Shown here: one piece after another, positions 16,924-27,400 of the stretch
Position numbering within the stretch: the stretch's first letter is position 1
How the letters are laid out: every line of letters begins with the position of its first letter
Source of the DNA: Verrucomicrobiota bacterium
GTDB taxonomy: Bacteria > Verrucomicrobiota > Verrucomicrobiia > JAWXBN01
Length of the DNA stretch: 32,917 nucleotides
NCBI GenBank assembly: GCA_034440155.1
Contig: JAWXBN010000015.1
Coordinates: 1 to 32,917 of the forward strand
Direction of reading: 5' to 3'
Program-made: the position numbers and the translations under genes
The notes under the pieces: model-generated
What the model saw: only the letters and a program-made list of their open reading frames with translations
What the model was told of the DNA's origin: nothing
Database searches by the model: none

Positions 16924-17358
16924 TCCTAAAAAGGAAAATGGGCATGGGGATTCGGAGCTGAAGGGGGCTCTCAGTGTGGGCGGGTTATTTTTCTGGGATT
17001 AGGGTGTTCTGAGTTAACCGCTGAGGAGCAGTTCGGATTGGGGTGGGAGACCTGAGAGCCATTTTCCTCCTAGGTATCGGCGGAAAATACGCGTTAAGAG
17101 CAAGGTCCAACGTTGATGAGAACGCCATCGCTCCATGATGGATTTGATCTGTTGCAACTCATTACTGATGAGCAGGACAGCTTGGGCGATTGAATTCAAG
17201 ATGTGGGGATGGACCCCGCACAATTATCTCCACCCTCATTTCAGTCATTGGAAAGATGTGAAGTGGCACCGACGCCTCACGGAGAAATTCCTCAAGGGTT
17301 AGGAGAGTCTTTAAAATCTTATCGACGCGCGGGGATCCAAAGTTTTAGAATCCATCCC
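16924..17358. other. gene-poor stretch with inverted repeat and weak ORFs
   Basis: No convincing gene lies between the methyltransferase stop and the preferred glycosidase start. GGCTCTCAG (16966-16974) and CTGAGAGCC (17052-17060) form an inverted repeat about 77 bases apart, and GGAAAATGG / CCATTTTCC flank it in the same sense (16933 and 17059 onward). A 69-codon minus-strand frame (17014-17223, TTG start) reads like real protein (SNELQQIKSIMERWRSHQRW) but I cannot identify it. A plus-strand frame to 17302 is equally protein-like. Together they could be remnants of a lost gene or mobile element. Confidence 0.3.
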
Positions 17359-18852
17359 ATGATTTCCGCGAATCCCCTCCTTTTTGAAATTTCCGCCCGC
17401 AAGTTTGTCGAATCTCTCAAGGCGATTACCGACTCTGAGGCGACCTTGGCGGATGTGCCGGATGAATGGTTTAAGAATCTGGCGGACCAAGGATTTGATA
17501 CTGTCTGGCTCATGGGCGTGTGGCAACTCGGGGAGGTAGGTCGCAAAATCTCGTTGGATCGGGGTCGGCGCAGTGGAGAGTTTGAGCGTCTCTTACCCGG
17601 ATGGACAGAGGCAGATGTGAGTGGCTCCCCTTATTGCGTTCAGGATTATCGGGTTCATCAGGATTTCGGACGCGATGAGGCGTTGGCTGTCTTTCGCAGC
17701 AAATTGCGCGAGCACGGGATGGGACTGGTGCTGGATTTTGTGCCGAACCACACAGCGTGCGACCACCGCTGGGTTAAAGAGCATCCGGAATATTATGTCC
17801 ATGGCACTCCCGGACTTTTGGTCGGGCAGCCTGATAATTACGCTGAGCAGGACGGCACCATTTTTGCCCACGGGCGTGATCCGTATTTTCCCGGGTGGCC
17901 GGATGTTTTCCAGCTTGATTACCGCAAAGAGCTGGTGCAACAGGCGATGATGGAGGATCTCGCACTCGTGTCCGGACTTTGCGACGGGGTCCGCTGCGAC
18001 ATGTCGATGCTGGTGCTACCCGATATTTTCGCTAAGACATGGGGAGTGCTACCTGACTCTTTGTCGCGGGAAGCGGCCAAAGGTTCCTTTTGGTCCCGCG
18101 CCATCGACCGGGTGAAAGAAAAATGCCCGGATTTTAAATTCATTGCGGAGGCGTATTGGGGTTTGGAATACCGCCTGCAAATGGAAGGGTTTGACTACAC
18201 CTACGACAAAACCCTCTACGACCGTCTCGTCCATCAGAACATGCATGAGATTCATGCCGACCTCACAGATTGGCTACCTCTGGCCCGCGGTGTGCATTTT
18301 CTTGAAAATCATGATGAACCCCGCACGGCCTCGGCTTTTCCCGAGCCCTCCTACCGTCAGGCGGCAGCTGTTTTAACCCTCAGTTTACCGGGTGTACGCC
18401 TCGTCTATGATGGCCAGATCGAAGGCCGCAAATTGCGCTACTGTATCCACCTGCGCCGGGCGGCAGATGTACCCTCTGTCGAGAATGAATCGTCTTTTTA
18501 TGAGAGACTCTTCCAAGCGGTGAAAGGTTCTGTCATCGGTAAAGGTATCTCGTCATTTATCCCTTCGCGCCCGACTTGGGCGGGGAATACCCGTTACTCC
18601 GATATCCAAGCCATTCTCTGGGAAAAAGACGGGAAGCGTGACTTGGTGGTGGTGAATCTCTCAGGGAATGAATGCGACACCCGGCTCTCTTTCTTTTTTA
18701 CCGGCATGGGGTCACGCCAATGGGGTTTTAAAAACCGCCTAGGCCTGGAAGAATATACCCGCTCGGGGGATGAGATCGGTACCACCGGCCTCTATATCAA
18801 ACTCTTGCCTTATCAAGCCCAGATTTTTGAACTCTCCCGGTCTCAGGAATAA
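17359..18852 (+). CDS. GH13 (alpha-amylase family) glycoside hydrolase or transferase
   Basis: GH13 enzymes act on alpha-glucosidic bonds through a beta/alpha barrel. The conserved regions are visible: I, LVLDFVPNH; II, GVRCDMS with nucleophile Asp214; III, FIAEAYWG with acid/base Glu264; IV, FLENHDEPR with Asp319. Numbering is from ATG 17359, which gives 497 residues and begins MISANPLLFEISARKF, as expected for these enzymes. The frame stays open to GTG 17203, but that extra stretch is not barrel-like and sits in a gene-poor region. There is no signal peptide, so it probably works in the cytoplasm on glycogen or maltodextrin. Two motif copies are read as Lys-Leu (17699, 18428). It converges on zwf. 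Confidence 0.88.
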   Translation: MISANPLLFEISARKFVESLKAITDSEATLADVPDEWFKNLADQGFDTVWLMGVWQLGEVGRKISLDRGRRSGEFERLLPGWTEADVSGSPYCVQDYRVHQDFGRDEALAVFRSKLREHGMGLVLDFVPNHTACDHRWVKEHPEYYVHGTPGLLVGQPDNYAEQDGTIFAHGRDPYFPGWPDVFQLDYRKELVQQAMMEDLALVSGLCDGVRCDMSMLVLPDIFAKTWGVLPDSLSREAAKGSFWSRAIDRVKEKCPDFKFIAEAYWGLEYRLQMEGFDYTYDKTLYDRLVHQNMHEIHADLTDWLPLARGVHFLENHDEPRTASAFPEPSYRQAAAVLTLSLPGVRLVYDGQIEGRKLRYCIHLRRAADVPSVENESSFYERLFQAVKGSVIGKGISSFIPSRPTWAGNTRYSDIQAILWEKDGKRDLVVVNLSGNECDTRLSFFFTGMGSRQWGFKNRLGLEEYTRSGDEIGTTGLYIKLLPYQAQIFELSRSQE

Positions 18853-18963
18853 AAGCCCTGGAACGACACGAGAAAAAAATGTCGGTGTCCTGGGGGATCA
18901 CTCGCTGTCGTGAACTCAGGAGACAACAATAACTCCGCACGACGTCTCTGCGATGAAATGTAC

Positions 18964-19007
18964 GGAAATCAAGGGTCGGTAGCCGTACTCCCCGCCCCTC
19001 GATTTCC
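18964..19007. terminator. long hairpin between convergent glycosidase and zwf
   Basis: GGAAATCAAGGG (18964-18975) pairs with CCCTCGATTTCC (18996-19007) with one mismatch, around a 20-base loop. It lies 14 bases from the end of zwf. No T run follows on either strand, so terminator function is a guess from position. Confidence 0.35.
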
Positions 19008-19022
19008 TATCGTCGCCTTGGA

Positions 19023-20549
19023 TTACTTTTCATTATACCAGCTGCGACCGTCGCGTTCGAGCAACTGGTCGGAGGAGGCGGGACCCCAGCTTCCGGAAGC
19101 GTAGTTCGGGAAATCGCGGGGGTGGAGGGAGGACCAGACATCGATGATCGGGTCGACCACACGCCAGGCGGCTTCAATCATGTCGCTGCGGTGGAAGAGG
19201 GAGAGGTCGCCGGTCATACAATCGTAAATCAATGTCTCGTATCCAGTGGAGCCCCCTGTCTTGCCGAGGTCTGAGTAGTTAAATTCCAAATTTACCGACT
19301 GCGTGCGGATGATCGGGCCGGGCACCTTGGCGCGCATCTGCATGATGATTCCTTCATCGGGCTGGATATTAATAATCAGGCGGTTCGGGCCGACAGTGCT
19401 TTTGGCTGCATCACCAAAAAAATGCATCGGCGCGCGGCGGAACTGGATAACGACTTCGGTTTTGCGTTGGGCGAGGCGTTTGCCGGTGCGGAGGTAGAAG
19501 GGAACCCCGGCCCAGCGCCAGTTATCGACAAAAAGTTTCAGGGCACAAAATGTATCAGTATTCGATTTGGGATCGACTTTAGGTTCGCTGCGGTAACCGG
19601 CCACCGGCCTGCCGTCGACGGTTCCCGGGCCGTACTGGCCGCGGATGGCATTTGTGATGACTTCTTCCGGAGGCATGGAGTGGATGGACTCGAGGACTTT
19701 GACTTTTTCATTGCGCACGGCATCAGCCTTTAAGGAGCTGGGGGGATCCATGGCGACCAAGGAGAGTAGCATGAGCAAGTGATTCTGCATGACGTCTTTC
19801 ATCGCGCCGGCTTGTTCATAAAAAGCCCCGCGGCCTTCGACGCCGAGGGATTCCGCCGTGGTGATCTGGACGTGGTCGATGTAACGGCGATTCCAGATCG
19901 GTTCAAAAATCCCGTTGCCAAAACGGAAGACGAGGAGATTTTGGACGGTTTCTTTGCCGAGGTAATGGTCAATGCGGTAGATTTGATTCTCGTGGAGGAC
20001 CTGGCGGATATCGTGGTTAAGCGTCTCGGCGGAGTCAAGGTCGTGGCCGAAGGGTTTTTCGATAATGACCCGTTTCCAAGGGGAGCTTTCGTCCTGCTTG
20101 GCGATTTGGGAACGTCCGAGGTTTTGGATAATGGAATTAAAATATTCCGGCGGGGTGGACAGGTAGAAGAGGACATTTTTCTCTGTCTTATGTTTGTCGG
20201 ATAATTCATCGAGCATTTTCCCGAGCTTCTCATAAGTCTCCGGCTGGTCGAAGTCCCCTTGGCAATAATACATCCTCTCCTTAAATTTCGCCCAGAGCGA
20301 TTCATCGACCTGTTGGGTGGCAAATTGGTGGATGTCCTGGGTCATGAGGTCGCGGAACTCCTGATCATTCCAAGGGCGGCGGGCCACGGCGACCACCGCA
20401 AAATTCTCCGGCAATAAATTATGGCATGCCAGATTATAGAGTGACGGGAGCAATTTGCGTTTGGTCAAATCCCCCGATGCACCGAAAATGACGAAAATAC
20501 AGGGACCAGCGGGCTGGTCTTTTATGGGTAGATCATTTGCTTGTGACAT
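19023..20549 (-). CDS. zwf: glucose-6-phosphate 1-dehydrogenase
   Basis: Zwf oxidises glucose 6-phosphate to 6-phosphogluconolactone and reduces NADP+, the first step of the oxidative pentose phosphate pathway. The 508-residue length is normal. The nucleotide-binding motif is FVIFGASGDLTKRKL, the substrate/catalytic motif is YRIDHYLGKETVQNLL, and VIIEKPFGHDLDSA and FYLRTGKRL are also present. Its start lies 12 bases after the gnd stop in the same direction, so gnd and zwf form an operon with gnd first. No pgl gene is adjacent. A motif copy (20450-20458) is read as Lys-Leu-Leu. Confidence 0.96.
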   Translation of the reverse strand: MSQANDLPIKDQPAGPCIFVIFGASGDLTKRKLLPSLYNLACHNLLPENFAVVAVARRPWNDQEFRDLMTQDIHQFATQQVDESLWAKFKERMYYCQGDFDQPETYEKLGKMLDELSDKHKTEKNVLFYLSTPPEYFNSIIQNLGRSQIAKQDESSPWKRVIIEKPFGHDLDSAETLNHDIRQVLHENQIYRIDHYLGKETVQNLLVFRFGNGIFEPIWNRRYIDHVQITTAESLGVEGRGAFYEQAGAMKDVMQNHLLMLLSLVAMDPPSSLKADAVRNEKVKVLESIHSMPPEEVITNAIRGQYGPGTVDGRPVAGYRSEPKVDPKSNTDTFCALKLFVDNWRWAGVPFYLRTGKRLAQRKTEVVIQFRRAPMHFFGDAAKSTVGPNRLIINIQPDEGIIMQMRAKVPGPIIRTQSVNLEFNYSDLGKTGGSTGYETLIYDCMTGDLSLFHRSDMIEAAWRVVDPIIDVWSSLHPRDFPNYASGSWGPASSDQLLERDGRSWYNEK

Positions 20550-20561
20550 AGAAAGAATCGA

Positions 20562-21524
20562 TCATTTGGGTTCTTGATGTCCACCAAAACCTTTGCGCAT
20601 GGCGGAGATGATTTTTTCTGCGAAGGTGTTATCTTGGCGTGAACGGAAACGCTTATAAAGCGCTGTGGTCAGGACATCTGCTGCGACTGATTGCTCGACG
20701 GCAGTATTAACAGTCCAGCGGCCTTCACCGGAGTCGCTGACCTTACCGCTGAAGCTGCCTAAGGTGTTATCCTTGGTCAGCTCGATGGCTGCCAGGTCCA
20801 AAAGCCAGGAAGGAATCACACTCCCGCGCCGCCAGAGCTCTGAAATCGCGGCGACATCGAGATCGTAACGGTGCTCGAGTTTTTCCGCATGTGTTTTGGA
20901 GCTTTTCATGATTTCAAAACCTTCGGCATAAGCTTCCATTAGGCCGTATTCGATTCCGTTATGTACCATCTTTACGTAGTGCCCTGCGCCGGCAGGCCCG
21001 CAGTGTAAGTATCCTGAGGGAGCCGTGCCTTTATGATTAATCGGCTCAATATCCCCGACTCCGGGGGCCAAGGCTTTAAAAATGGGATCAAGGACTTTGA
21101 CTTGCTCATCGGGACCACCAATCATCTGGCAATAACCGCGTTCCAGTCCCCAGACTCCGCCACTGACACCGACATCGACATAATGAATACCCTTTTCCTT
21201 CAGGGTAATGGCCCGGCGGGCATCGTCTTTAAAGAAGGAATTTCCCCCTTCAATAATGGTATCCCCGGGAGAAAGGAGCTTCGCAGCTTCCCAGACATGG
21301 CTTTCAGTTACGTCACCGCAAGGCAACATGAGCCAGACAAAACGGGGTGAAGGCAATTTGCTCACCAAATCCTCTAAGGTCGTCGAACCAATCGCTCCAT
21401 CTTTCACGGCGGCAGCGACTTTTGCCTGGTCACGGTTAAAAACAACAATCTCATGGCCGGCACGAATTAAACGGCGAACCATTCCACCGCCCATGCGGCC
21501 AAGTCCTACTAATCCAATTTTCAT
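20562..21524 (-). CDS. gnd: 6-phosphogluconate dehydrogenase, short (GndA/YqeC-like) form
   Basis: The enzyme oxidatively decarboxylates 6-phosphogluconate to ribulose 5-phosphate. I place the start at the ATG whose complement is 21522-21524, giving MKIGLVGLGRMGGGMVRRL with the Rossmann glycine motif at once, and an AAGGAGA ribosome-binding site about ten bases upstream; the open frame reaches 21572. The resulting 320 residues match the short form of the family, not the 470-residue E. coli Gnd. Catalytic-region marks are GPAGAGHYVKMVHNGIEYGL and GEGRWTVNTA, and it ends with RSRQDNTFAEKIISAMRKGFGG. It is the promoter-proximal gene of the gnd-zwf operon. Confidence 0.94.
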   Translation of the reverse strand: MKIGLVGLGRMGGGMVRRLIRAGHEIVVFNRDQAKVAAAVKDGAIGSTTLEDLVSKLPSPRFVWLMLPCGDVTESHVWEAAKLLSPGDTIIEGGNSFFKDDARRAITLKEKGIHYVDVGVSGGVWGLERGYCQMIGGPDEQVKVLDPIFKALAPGVGDIEPINHKGTAPSGYLHCGPAGAGHYVKMVHNGIEYGLMEAYAEGFEIMKSSKTHAEKLEHRYDLDVAAISELWRRGSVIPSWLLDLAAIELTKDNTLGSFSGKVSDSGEGRWTVNTAVEQSVAADVLTTALYKRFRSRQDNTFAEKIISAMRKGFGGHQEPK

Positions 21525-21572
21525 ATTCGAGAGTCTCCTTAGGGGGGTTAAATAAACGAGCGACTCTAACAC

Positions 21573-21595
21573 GATTCCTTTTCAGGAAAAGAATC
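21573..21595. promoter_or_regulatory. hairpin-like dyad in the gnd / GYF-protein divergent region
   Basis: GATTC at 21573-21577 and GAATC at 21591-21595 enclose TTTT and AAAA blocks that also pair, with one mismatch. It lies about midway between the divergent starts of gnd and the 21670 gene. It could be an operator or the 5' part of a leader. Confidence 0.25.
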
Positions 21596-21669
21596 ATTTT
21601 TGTGAAAATAAACGAATTTTGTTTTTTAAGGTTGTGCAAATGCCGGAAAAATCCAAAATTGGCGTCTGA

Positions 21670-24333
21670 ATGTCTGCGGCGCAGAAAACACTTATCCTCT
21701 TTTTCGGTTCGCTTGTCGGCCTTTTGGCTGCCTGCGTTGCTCTTTGGTATTTTTTGGCGACACCGGGGGTGCTTTTTAGCCTAGCACTCTTTTCTTTAGG
21801 GATGCTCCTGCTCCGAGAAGAGGGGGAAAAGTCGCTGAAGATCATCCTTGAAACTTATTTTACCCACCGCAGCCTTGCCCTGCATGAGGCGAAGGTAAAT
21901 ATCCTCGAAATCCTCGAGGCACCCGTTCCTTTTATCCTCCGTGAAGAATATGAAATGCAGCTAGAGGAAACTTTCATCAGCCAAAGTGATGAACCCACAG
22001 GCATCGAGAAAAAGAAGAAGTGGCGCCGTTTCCGCCGTCGGCGCGCCCGCCCGCTCCACCGTTTTCTTACCGTCGAGATGGAAATCAATCCTTCGGTGAC
22101 CACCGTCGACGGCCAACCAGCCGTGTGGGATGCGTTAGAGGTTCGATTTGCCAAATACGATGAGCCGGTTCCGGGGATTGATCTGGATGAGATCCCGTCT
22201 GAAGAAGAAGGGGCCGAGATTGTCGGTTGGGAAGTCTGGCATAATGATGACTTCCGTATCGAGACATCCCCTGAAATGACGGGTACCAAACGGGTTATTT
22301 ATTATCTTCATCTCCATGGGCCGGAAGTCAAAAGGATCCAAGTACGTTACCTTTATGAAGACCTAGGGACACCTTTCGATGTGCCCGCCCTGCCTGATGC
22401 CCCAAAAACCGCTCTCTTCCACCATCCAGCCCGCAAAAATACCCAACCCCTTTCAAAGCCCGCGATCGCCACCGGTGCGTCAAAGGAACCTGAAGCTATC
22501 ACCGTCAAAGCCCCGGCACTTCCTGAAAAGCCAAAGACGGAAACCCCCAAGGAAACGCCGGAAAAAGTAACCAGTGAATCCTCGGCTGTCGTTATTGCCC
22601 AAAAAGATCAGATTCCGCAGGCTAAAGAAACGGGCGCGGCCAAAATGTCCGAAGAGAAAAAGGATTCCGCTGTTGGGACAAAAGAAACTCCTCTGTCCAA
22701 GGAAGAGCCTGTAGTTAAGACGGACAAGGACAAAAAGGAGTCTGCCGTTGAGCCAAAAGAAATGCCTTTGACCAAGGAAGAGCCTGTAGTCAAGACGGAC
22801 AAGGACAAAAAGGATTCCGCTGTTGGGGCAAAAGAAATGCCTGTGGCCAAGGAAGAGCCCGTGGCCAAGACGGACAAAGACAAAAAGGAGTCTGCCGTTG
22901 AGCCAAAAGAAATGCCTGTGACCAAGGAAGAGCCTGTAGTCAAGACGGACAAGGACAAAAAGGATTCCGCTGTTGGGGCAAAAGAAATGCCTCTGTCCAA
23001 GGAAGAGCCTGTAGTTAAGACGGACAAGGACAAAAAGGAGTCTGCCGTTGAGCCAAAAGAAATGCCTGTGGCCAAGGAAGAGCCTGTAGTCAAGACGGAC
23101 AAGGACATAAAGGATACGGCTCCTTCCAAACAAATTGTTTTGGATATAACCGACGAGAAGAAAGAAATTCCTTCGGAAGTGAAAACCGAATCACCCCGGA
23201 TTGATGCCCCTGTAGGGATAACGCGTCCTATCCCCCCAGTCCAAAGGAAACCCGAAAAGAAGCCTGAGACTCCTATTCCACCGGCTGAAAAATCTTTATC
23301 AGAGAAGAAAAAGGACGAACCCGCTCCGGAGGCCAAAGACAAGGCTGGAAATAAATCGCCCGGAGAAAAAATGGTCGTTCCTGAGGGAGAAACCGCCGAA
23401 TCTCTCGTGAAGATACCAGTGCCGGTACCAGCACACAAAGGCCAGGGAGGGCCTGTCCAGCCCTCAATTACGGTAAAGCCCGTAACTGCGCAAATTGCTT
23501 CACCAGAAATTCAAAAACCGGCCTCTGTTGAAACGGAGATTAAAAAGGCCGATGTCCTAGTGCCCGACCAGACCTCTGCGCAAATTGTCGCGGATAAAGT
23601 AGTGGAAAAAGAGGTTTCGGTACCACTGGTTGCGACTGCTCCCCCCGCCCCGCCTCTCAAAGAAAAACTCGCCCAAGGTTTGGAGAAACTCAAAACCTTT
23701 TTTGGACATGTGAAGAAGGATACAGTACAGAAAACAGTCCATATCGCAGCGCTCACGAGTGTAAAATACAAGACTGTGCAGTCGCGTTACCAGGTTTTCA
23801 CGAATAATCTGGAAGCCAAAGTCAAAGACTTCTCCACAAAGTTGCATGAGAGGAACATGCAAAAAATGGAGTCGATGAAAATTACAATTCCACCCGTGAA
23901 AATCGCTGATTTAAAAACGACACCTCCCCCGTCGATTGAAGTGGACAAGAAAAAAACCGTTAAAATCAACAAGGATCGGGAATTGATCCTGCAACCCGAG
24001 ATTACACATCCTAAAAAAGTCAAGGCACCGGATTCACCTGCCATTAATCTCGCGGTTGAAATGTCGGATGAAAAACCCGGTTCAGAGGGTAATCCTATCG
24101 ATGAGGATTATACGGAGTTCCATTACTTTGTGATTCGCACGGGCGAAGAGCAGGAGGGGCCTTTCGAGTATGATGCTGTCCAGGCCATGTTCGAGAGCGG
24201 GGAATTACGTAGCGAACATCTTATTTGGTACCCCGGACTGGCTGATTGGACACCGATTTCTGACATTGAGGAGGTTATTGAGGAAGAACCTTCAAACAGC
24301 GCAGGCAGCCAGGATGTTTTCTATAAGGGGTAA
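21670..24333 (+). CDS. membrane protein with tandem KxDSAV...KTDKD repeats and C-terminal GYF-like domain
   Basis: The 887-residue protein has no family I can name as a whole. Residues 5-50 form two close membrane spans (LILFFGSLVGLLAACVALWY and a second ending near LLL). A folded cytoplasmic section follows (about 55-240), with a very basic patch WRRFRRRRARP. The middle (about 250-650) is a low-complexity Lys/Glu/Pro/Val linker containing six 25-residue tandem repeats (residues 330-479). A helical section then leads to a C-terminal domain of about 60 residues (YFVIRTGEEQEGPFEYDAVQ to WYPGLADWTPISDIEE), which matches the GYF_2 (DUF4339) type. Such domains usually bind short peptides. The protein looks like a tethered scaffold. 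Confidence 0.75.
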   Translation: MSAAQKTLILFFGSLVGLLAACVALWYFLATPGVLFSLALFSLGMLLLREEGEKSLKIILETYFTHRSLALHEAKVNILEILEAPVPFILREEYEMQLEETFISQSDEPTGIEKKKKWRRFRRRRARPLHRFLTVEMEINPSVTTVDGQPAVWDALEVRFAKYDEPVPGIDLDEIPSEEEGAEIVGWEVWHNDDFRIETSPEMTGTKRVIYYLHLHGPEVKRIQVRYLYEDLGTPFDVPALPDAPKTALFHHPARKNTQPLSKPAIATGASKEPEAITVKAPALPEKPKTETPKETPEKVTSESSAVVIAQKDQIPQAKETGAAKMSEEKKDSAVGTKETPLSKEEPVVKTDKDKKESAVEPKEMPLTKEEPVVKTDKDKKDSAVGAKEMPVAKEEPVAKTDKDKKESAVEPKEMPVTKEEPVVKTDKDKKDSAVGAKEMPLSKEEPVVKTDKDKKESAVEPKEMPVAKEEPVVKTDKDIKDTAPSKQIVLDITDEKKEIPSEVKTESPRIDAPVGITRPIPPVQRKPEKKPETPIPPAEKSLSEKKKDEPAPEAKDKAGNKSPGEKMVVPEGETAESLVKIPVPVPAHKGQGGPVQPSITVKPVTAQIASPEIQKPASVETEIKKADVLVPDQTSAQIVADKVVEKEVSVPLVATAPPAPPLKEKLAQGLEKLKTFFGHVKKDTVQKTVHIAALTSVKYKTVQSRYQVFTNNLEAKVKDFSTKLHERNMQKMESMKITIPPVKIADLKTTPPPSIEVDKKKTVKINKDRELILQPEITHPKKVKAPDSPAINLAVEMSDEKPGSEGNPIDEDYTEFHYFVIRTGEEQEGPFEYDAVQAMFESGELRSEHLIWYPGLADWTPISDIEEVIEEEPSNSAGSQDVFYKG
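22657..23106 (+). repeat. six tandem 75-bp coding repeats of two alternating types
   Basis: Six in-frame units of 25 codons run without gaps. Odd units begin KKDSAVG(T/A)KE, even units begin KKESAVEPKE, and all end in KTDKD, so the array is really three copies of a 150-bp pair. A seventh, degenerate start (IKDTAPSKQ) follows. The near-identity at DNA level suggests recent expansion by slippage or unequal recombination, and copy number may vary between strains. Confidence 0.92.
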
Positions 24334-24422
24334 AACACTATTCTTGTTTTTTAAAATGCCGCTGGATACACTGGGACATTGGCGATTCTGAGAGTCGATA
24401 AGATCAAAATACGTCAAAAAAT

Positions 24423-27400
24423 ATGTTTCCCGTCATTTCCAGCAAATCACTCGAACGCATGAAAGCTTTCTGTGCCGTTGTAGTGGTTGCAACCGGGCTA
24501 ATGGTTCTTTTCGGGTGGTGGCAGGATATTGGGTTATTCATTTACGTGCATAAGAGCTTTCAAGCGATGAATCCGCTCACTGCTCTAAATTTTGTACTCA
24601 CAGGTATAGCTCTTTACATCTCAAACCGTTGTGTTGGTCGTCGAGCCTTGGGTGTTCTTTTGATTTTTTGCTGTTTTTTTGTACTGATGACCTCCTCGTT
24701 GAGGATACTTGATATCTCTGGAATTACCCAGTTTGACATCGACCACCTGCTTTTTTCTGAAAAGGTGAATGATAACCATATGAAGCCTGTGGCGGCTTTA
24801 AATTTTATCCTAGCTTGCTTTGGTTTGCTCGGGGTGAATTTCCGCTGGTGCCGGAAAATCCTGCCGCCTGAAATTATTATTGTTCCTCCATTGCTCTTAC
24901 TATCCATGGGGCTGCTGGGATGTGTAGTTGATATTGTGCTTTTTCAGGAGCTTATCTTCATTATTCCTGTCCCTATCCATACCGCCATGGTCTTCTGGAT
25001 ATTATGTGCCGGTATTATCATGACCCCTTATGCGGGGGGTATGGCCGGGGTGGTACTCGAGAAAAACGGTCCGCTCAAGCCCCACCAACTCATTTACCGG
25101 ATTATCCGCCAGTCCCCTTTGGCATGGATTCTCCTTGTTATTTCCATCCTGGTGACAGGAACCATCTGGAGGATGTCTTCACAATCAATGAGGGCAGAGG
25201 TTGATAAGAATTTTAATCTCCGATGCGCGGAGATTAATTCTGTCATCCTTAGTAGGATTGATTCCTGTGAACTCATCCTGAGTGGTGCCCGCGGGCTTTT
25301 CCATGCCAGCAACCGTGTGACTTATGATGAATGGGCGGATTATGCAAAAAGCCTTCATATTAATGATGCAATATCTGAGTTAAAAGGGATTGGATTCATC
25401 TCTTATGTAAGGGCTGGGCAATTACAGGGTTTTCTTAAAAAGGAAAACAAAGAGCGTACTCTTCCATTACAGCCGAGGAATCTTGATAACGCGGCGGCGG
25501 ATTTTTTTATTGTGAATTACTTTGATCAGGTACCCGGAAGTAGCGATCTCATCGGGAGTGATTTTGGGCAGGACCCCCGAATAAGGCGCGCATTGGAGAG
25601 GACTCTTGAGACAGATTCATTTTCTATGAGCCCGGTGATCGTTTTAGAAGGGGAATCCTCACGGAGTTTCGATATCTTTCTCCCCGTTTATGATATCCAT
25701 CAGGTGGGTGGAGGAAATGCTCCCCGCGGAAAGGCTGGGTTGGCTGGATGGGTTTTTGGTGTTTTTAATGTGGATGACCTCATGCAAAAGGTCCGGGGGT
25801 CCACTGATCCGGGAATCCGTTTTGAAATATTCGACGGACCTTCTATTCTGGCGGAAAATTTGATTTACAGTAGTACCCGCCAAATATTTTCGTCTTCACC
25901 GGCTAATCCGGAGAGGTTCCATTCCATCCAAAATATATTTTTCCCTGGGCATCAATGGACTGTTCGTTATTCATCATTGCCTGCCTTTGAGTTAACTTTT
26001 TCAGACCGGCAATCATCCATTATTCTTAATGCCGGGCTTTTGTTGAGCATATTACTTTTCGGGGTGACATGGTCGCTGAGCAATACCCGGGCGCATGCTG
26101 AAGAAATTGCCGAGCGGATGACCGCCGAGTTAAAAATCAAAGATAAAGCCTTTGCCTCCGTCAATAACGGCATTCTGATTTCGGATGCCACCCGTCCGGA
26201 TATGCCGATTATTTATGTCAATGAGGCATTCTGCCGTATTACGGGATATTCACCGGAAGATGTCATTGGGAAAAACTGCCGCTTTCTCCAAAATGATGAC
26301 AGGCAACAACCCGCTATCGAAGAAATCCGCCACGCCCTGAAGACAGGTATCCCTTGCGATACGGTATTAAGGAATTACCGGAAAGACGGCACACTCTTTT
26401 ATAATGAGTTTTCGATATCCCCGATCAAATCAGTTGATGGCAAAATTTCTCATTTTGTCGGTATCCAGCAGGATATTACCGAGCGTAAGAATATCGAAAG
26501 AAACCTCAAAGAAAGTGAACGAAAATACCGGACGGTCGTTGACTCTGTCCAGGAAGTCATTTTCCAGATGGACTTCAGCGGGCATTGGACATTTCTGAGT
26601 GCCGCTTGGCGTACGATGACTGGTTATCAGGTGGATGAGTCCCTAGGCCATAGTTTTCTCCGTTATATTCATCCCCTCGATAGAACCATGATCTCCGAGA
26701 ATTTCCGGGGACTCCTCACAAAATCCGATGCCTCTTGCCGCCTCGAAGTCCGGGTTCTTTCCAAAGATGATACTTACCAGTGGACGGAGCTCACCATCCA
26801 AAAACGCCCGGGTGAAAAAGGAGAGCGTATGATTCTTCCGGGGACAATCATGAATATTAGCGAGAGGAAACGTGCCGAGGAGATGACGGCCCGGGCCCGG
26901 GATGCCGCGATACAAAGTGCCCGGATGAAAGCCGATTTTCTCGCCAATATGAGCCATGAAATCCGGACTCCGCTCAACGGGATCGTCGGGATGGCCGGGC
27001 TCCTAGCCGATAGCTCTCTCGGGCGTGAACAGAAAGACTTTGTACAAACCATCCGCTCTTGTGCGGACTCGTTAATGGGGATCATTAATGACATCCTTGA
27101 TTTTTCAAAAATCGAGGCAGGTAAACTCTCCTTTGAAACACTGGATTTTAACCTCCGCAATGCGGTGGAAAACTCCATGGATATGGTTTCTGGAGGCATG
27201 GGGGCAAAATCGATCGAGCTTGCTTTCGATATTCATGATGATGTCCCTGTCTATCTCCAGGGAGACCCCGGCCGTCTAAAACAGATTCTTGTGAACTTGA
27301 TTAATAATGCAGCCAAATTCACAGAGAAAGGGGAAGTTGTTATCACTATTTCGGTTGATTCGTTCGCCGGCGAAAAGGCCCTGATCAAGACAGAGGTGCG

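Noticed and set aside
22480-23438. Long minus-strand frames (217 and 276 codons) with periodic Phe/Gly/Ser repeats
   Set aside because: They are antisense readings of the 75-bp repeat array in the GYF-domain gene, which explains both length and periodicity.
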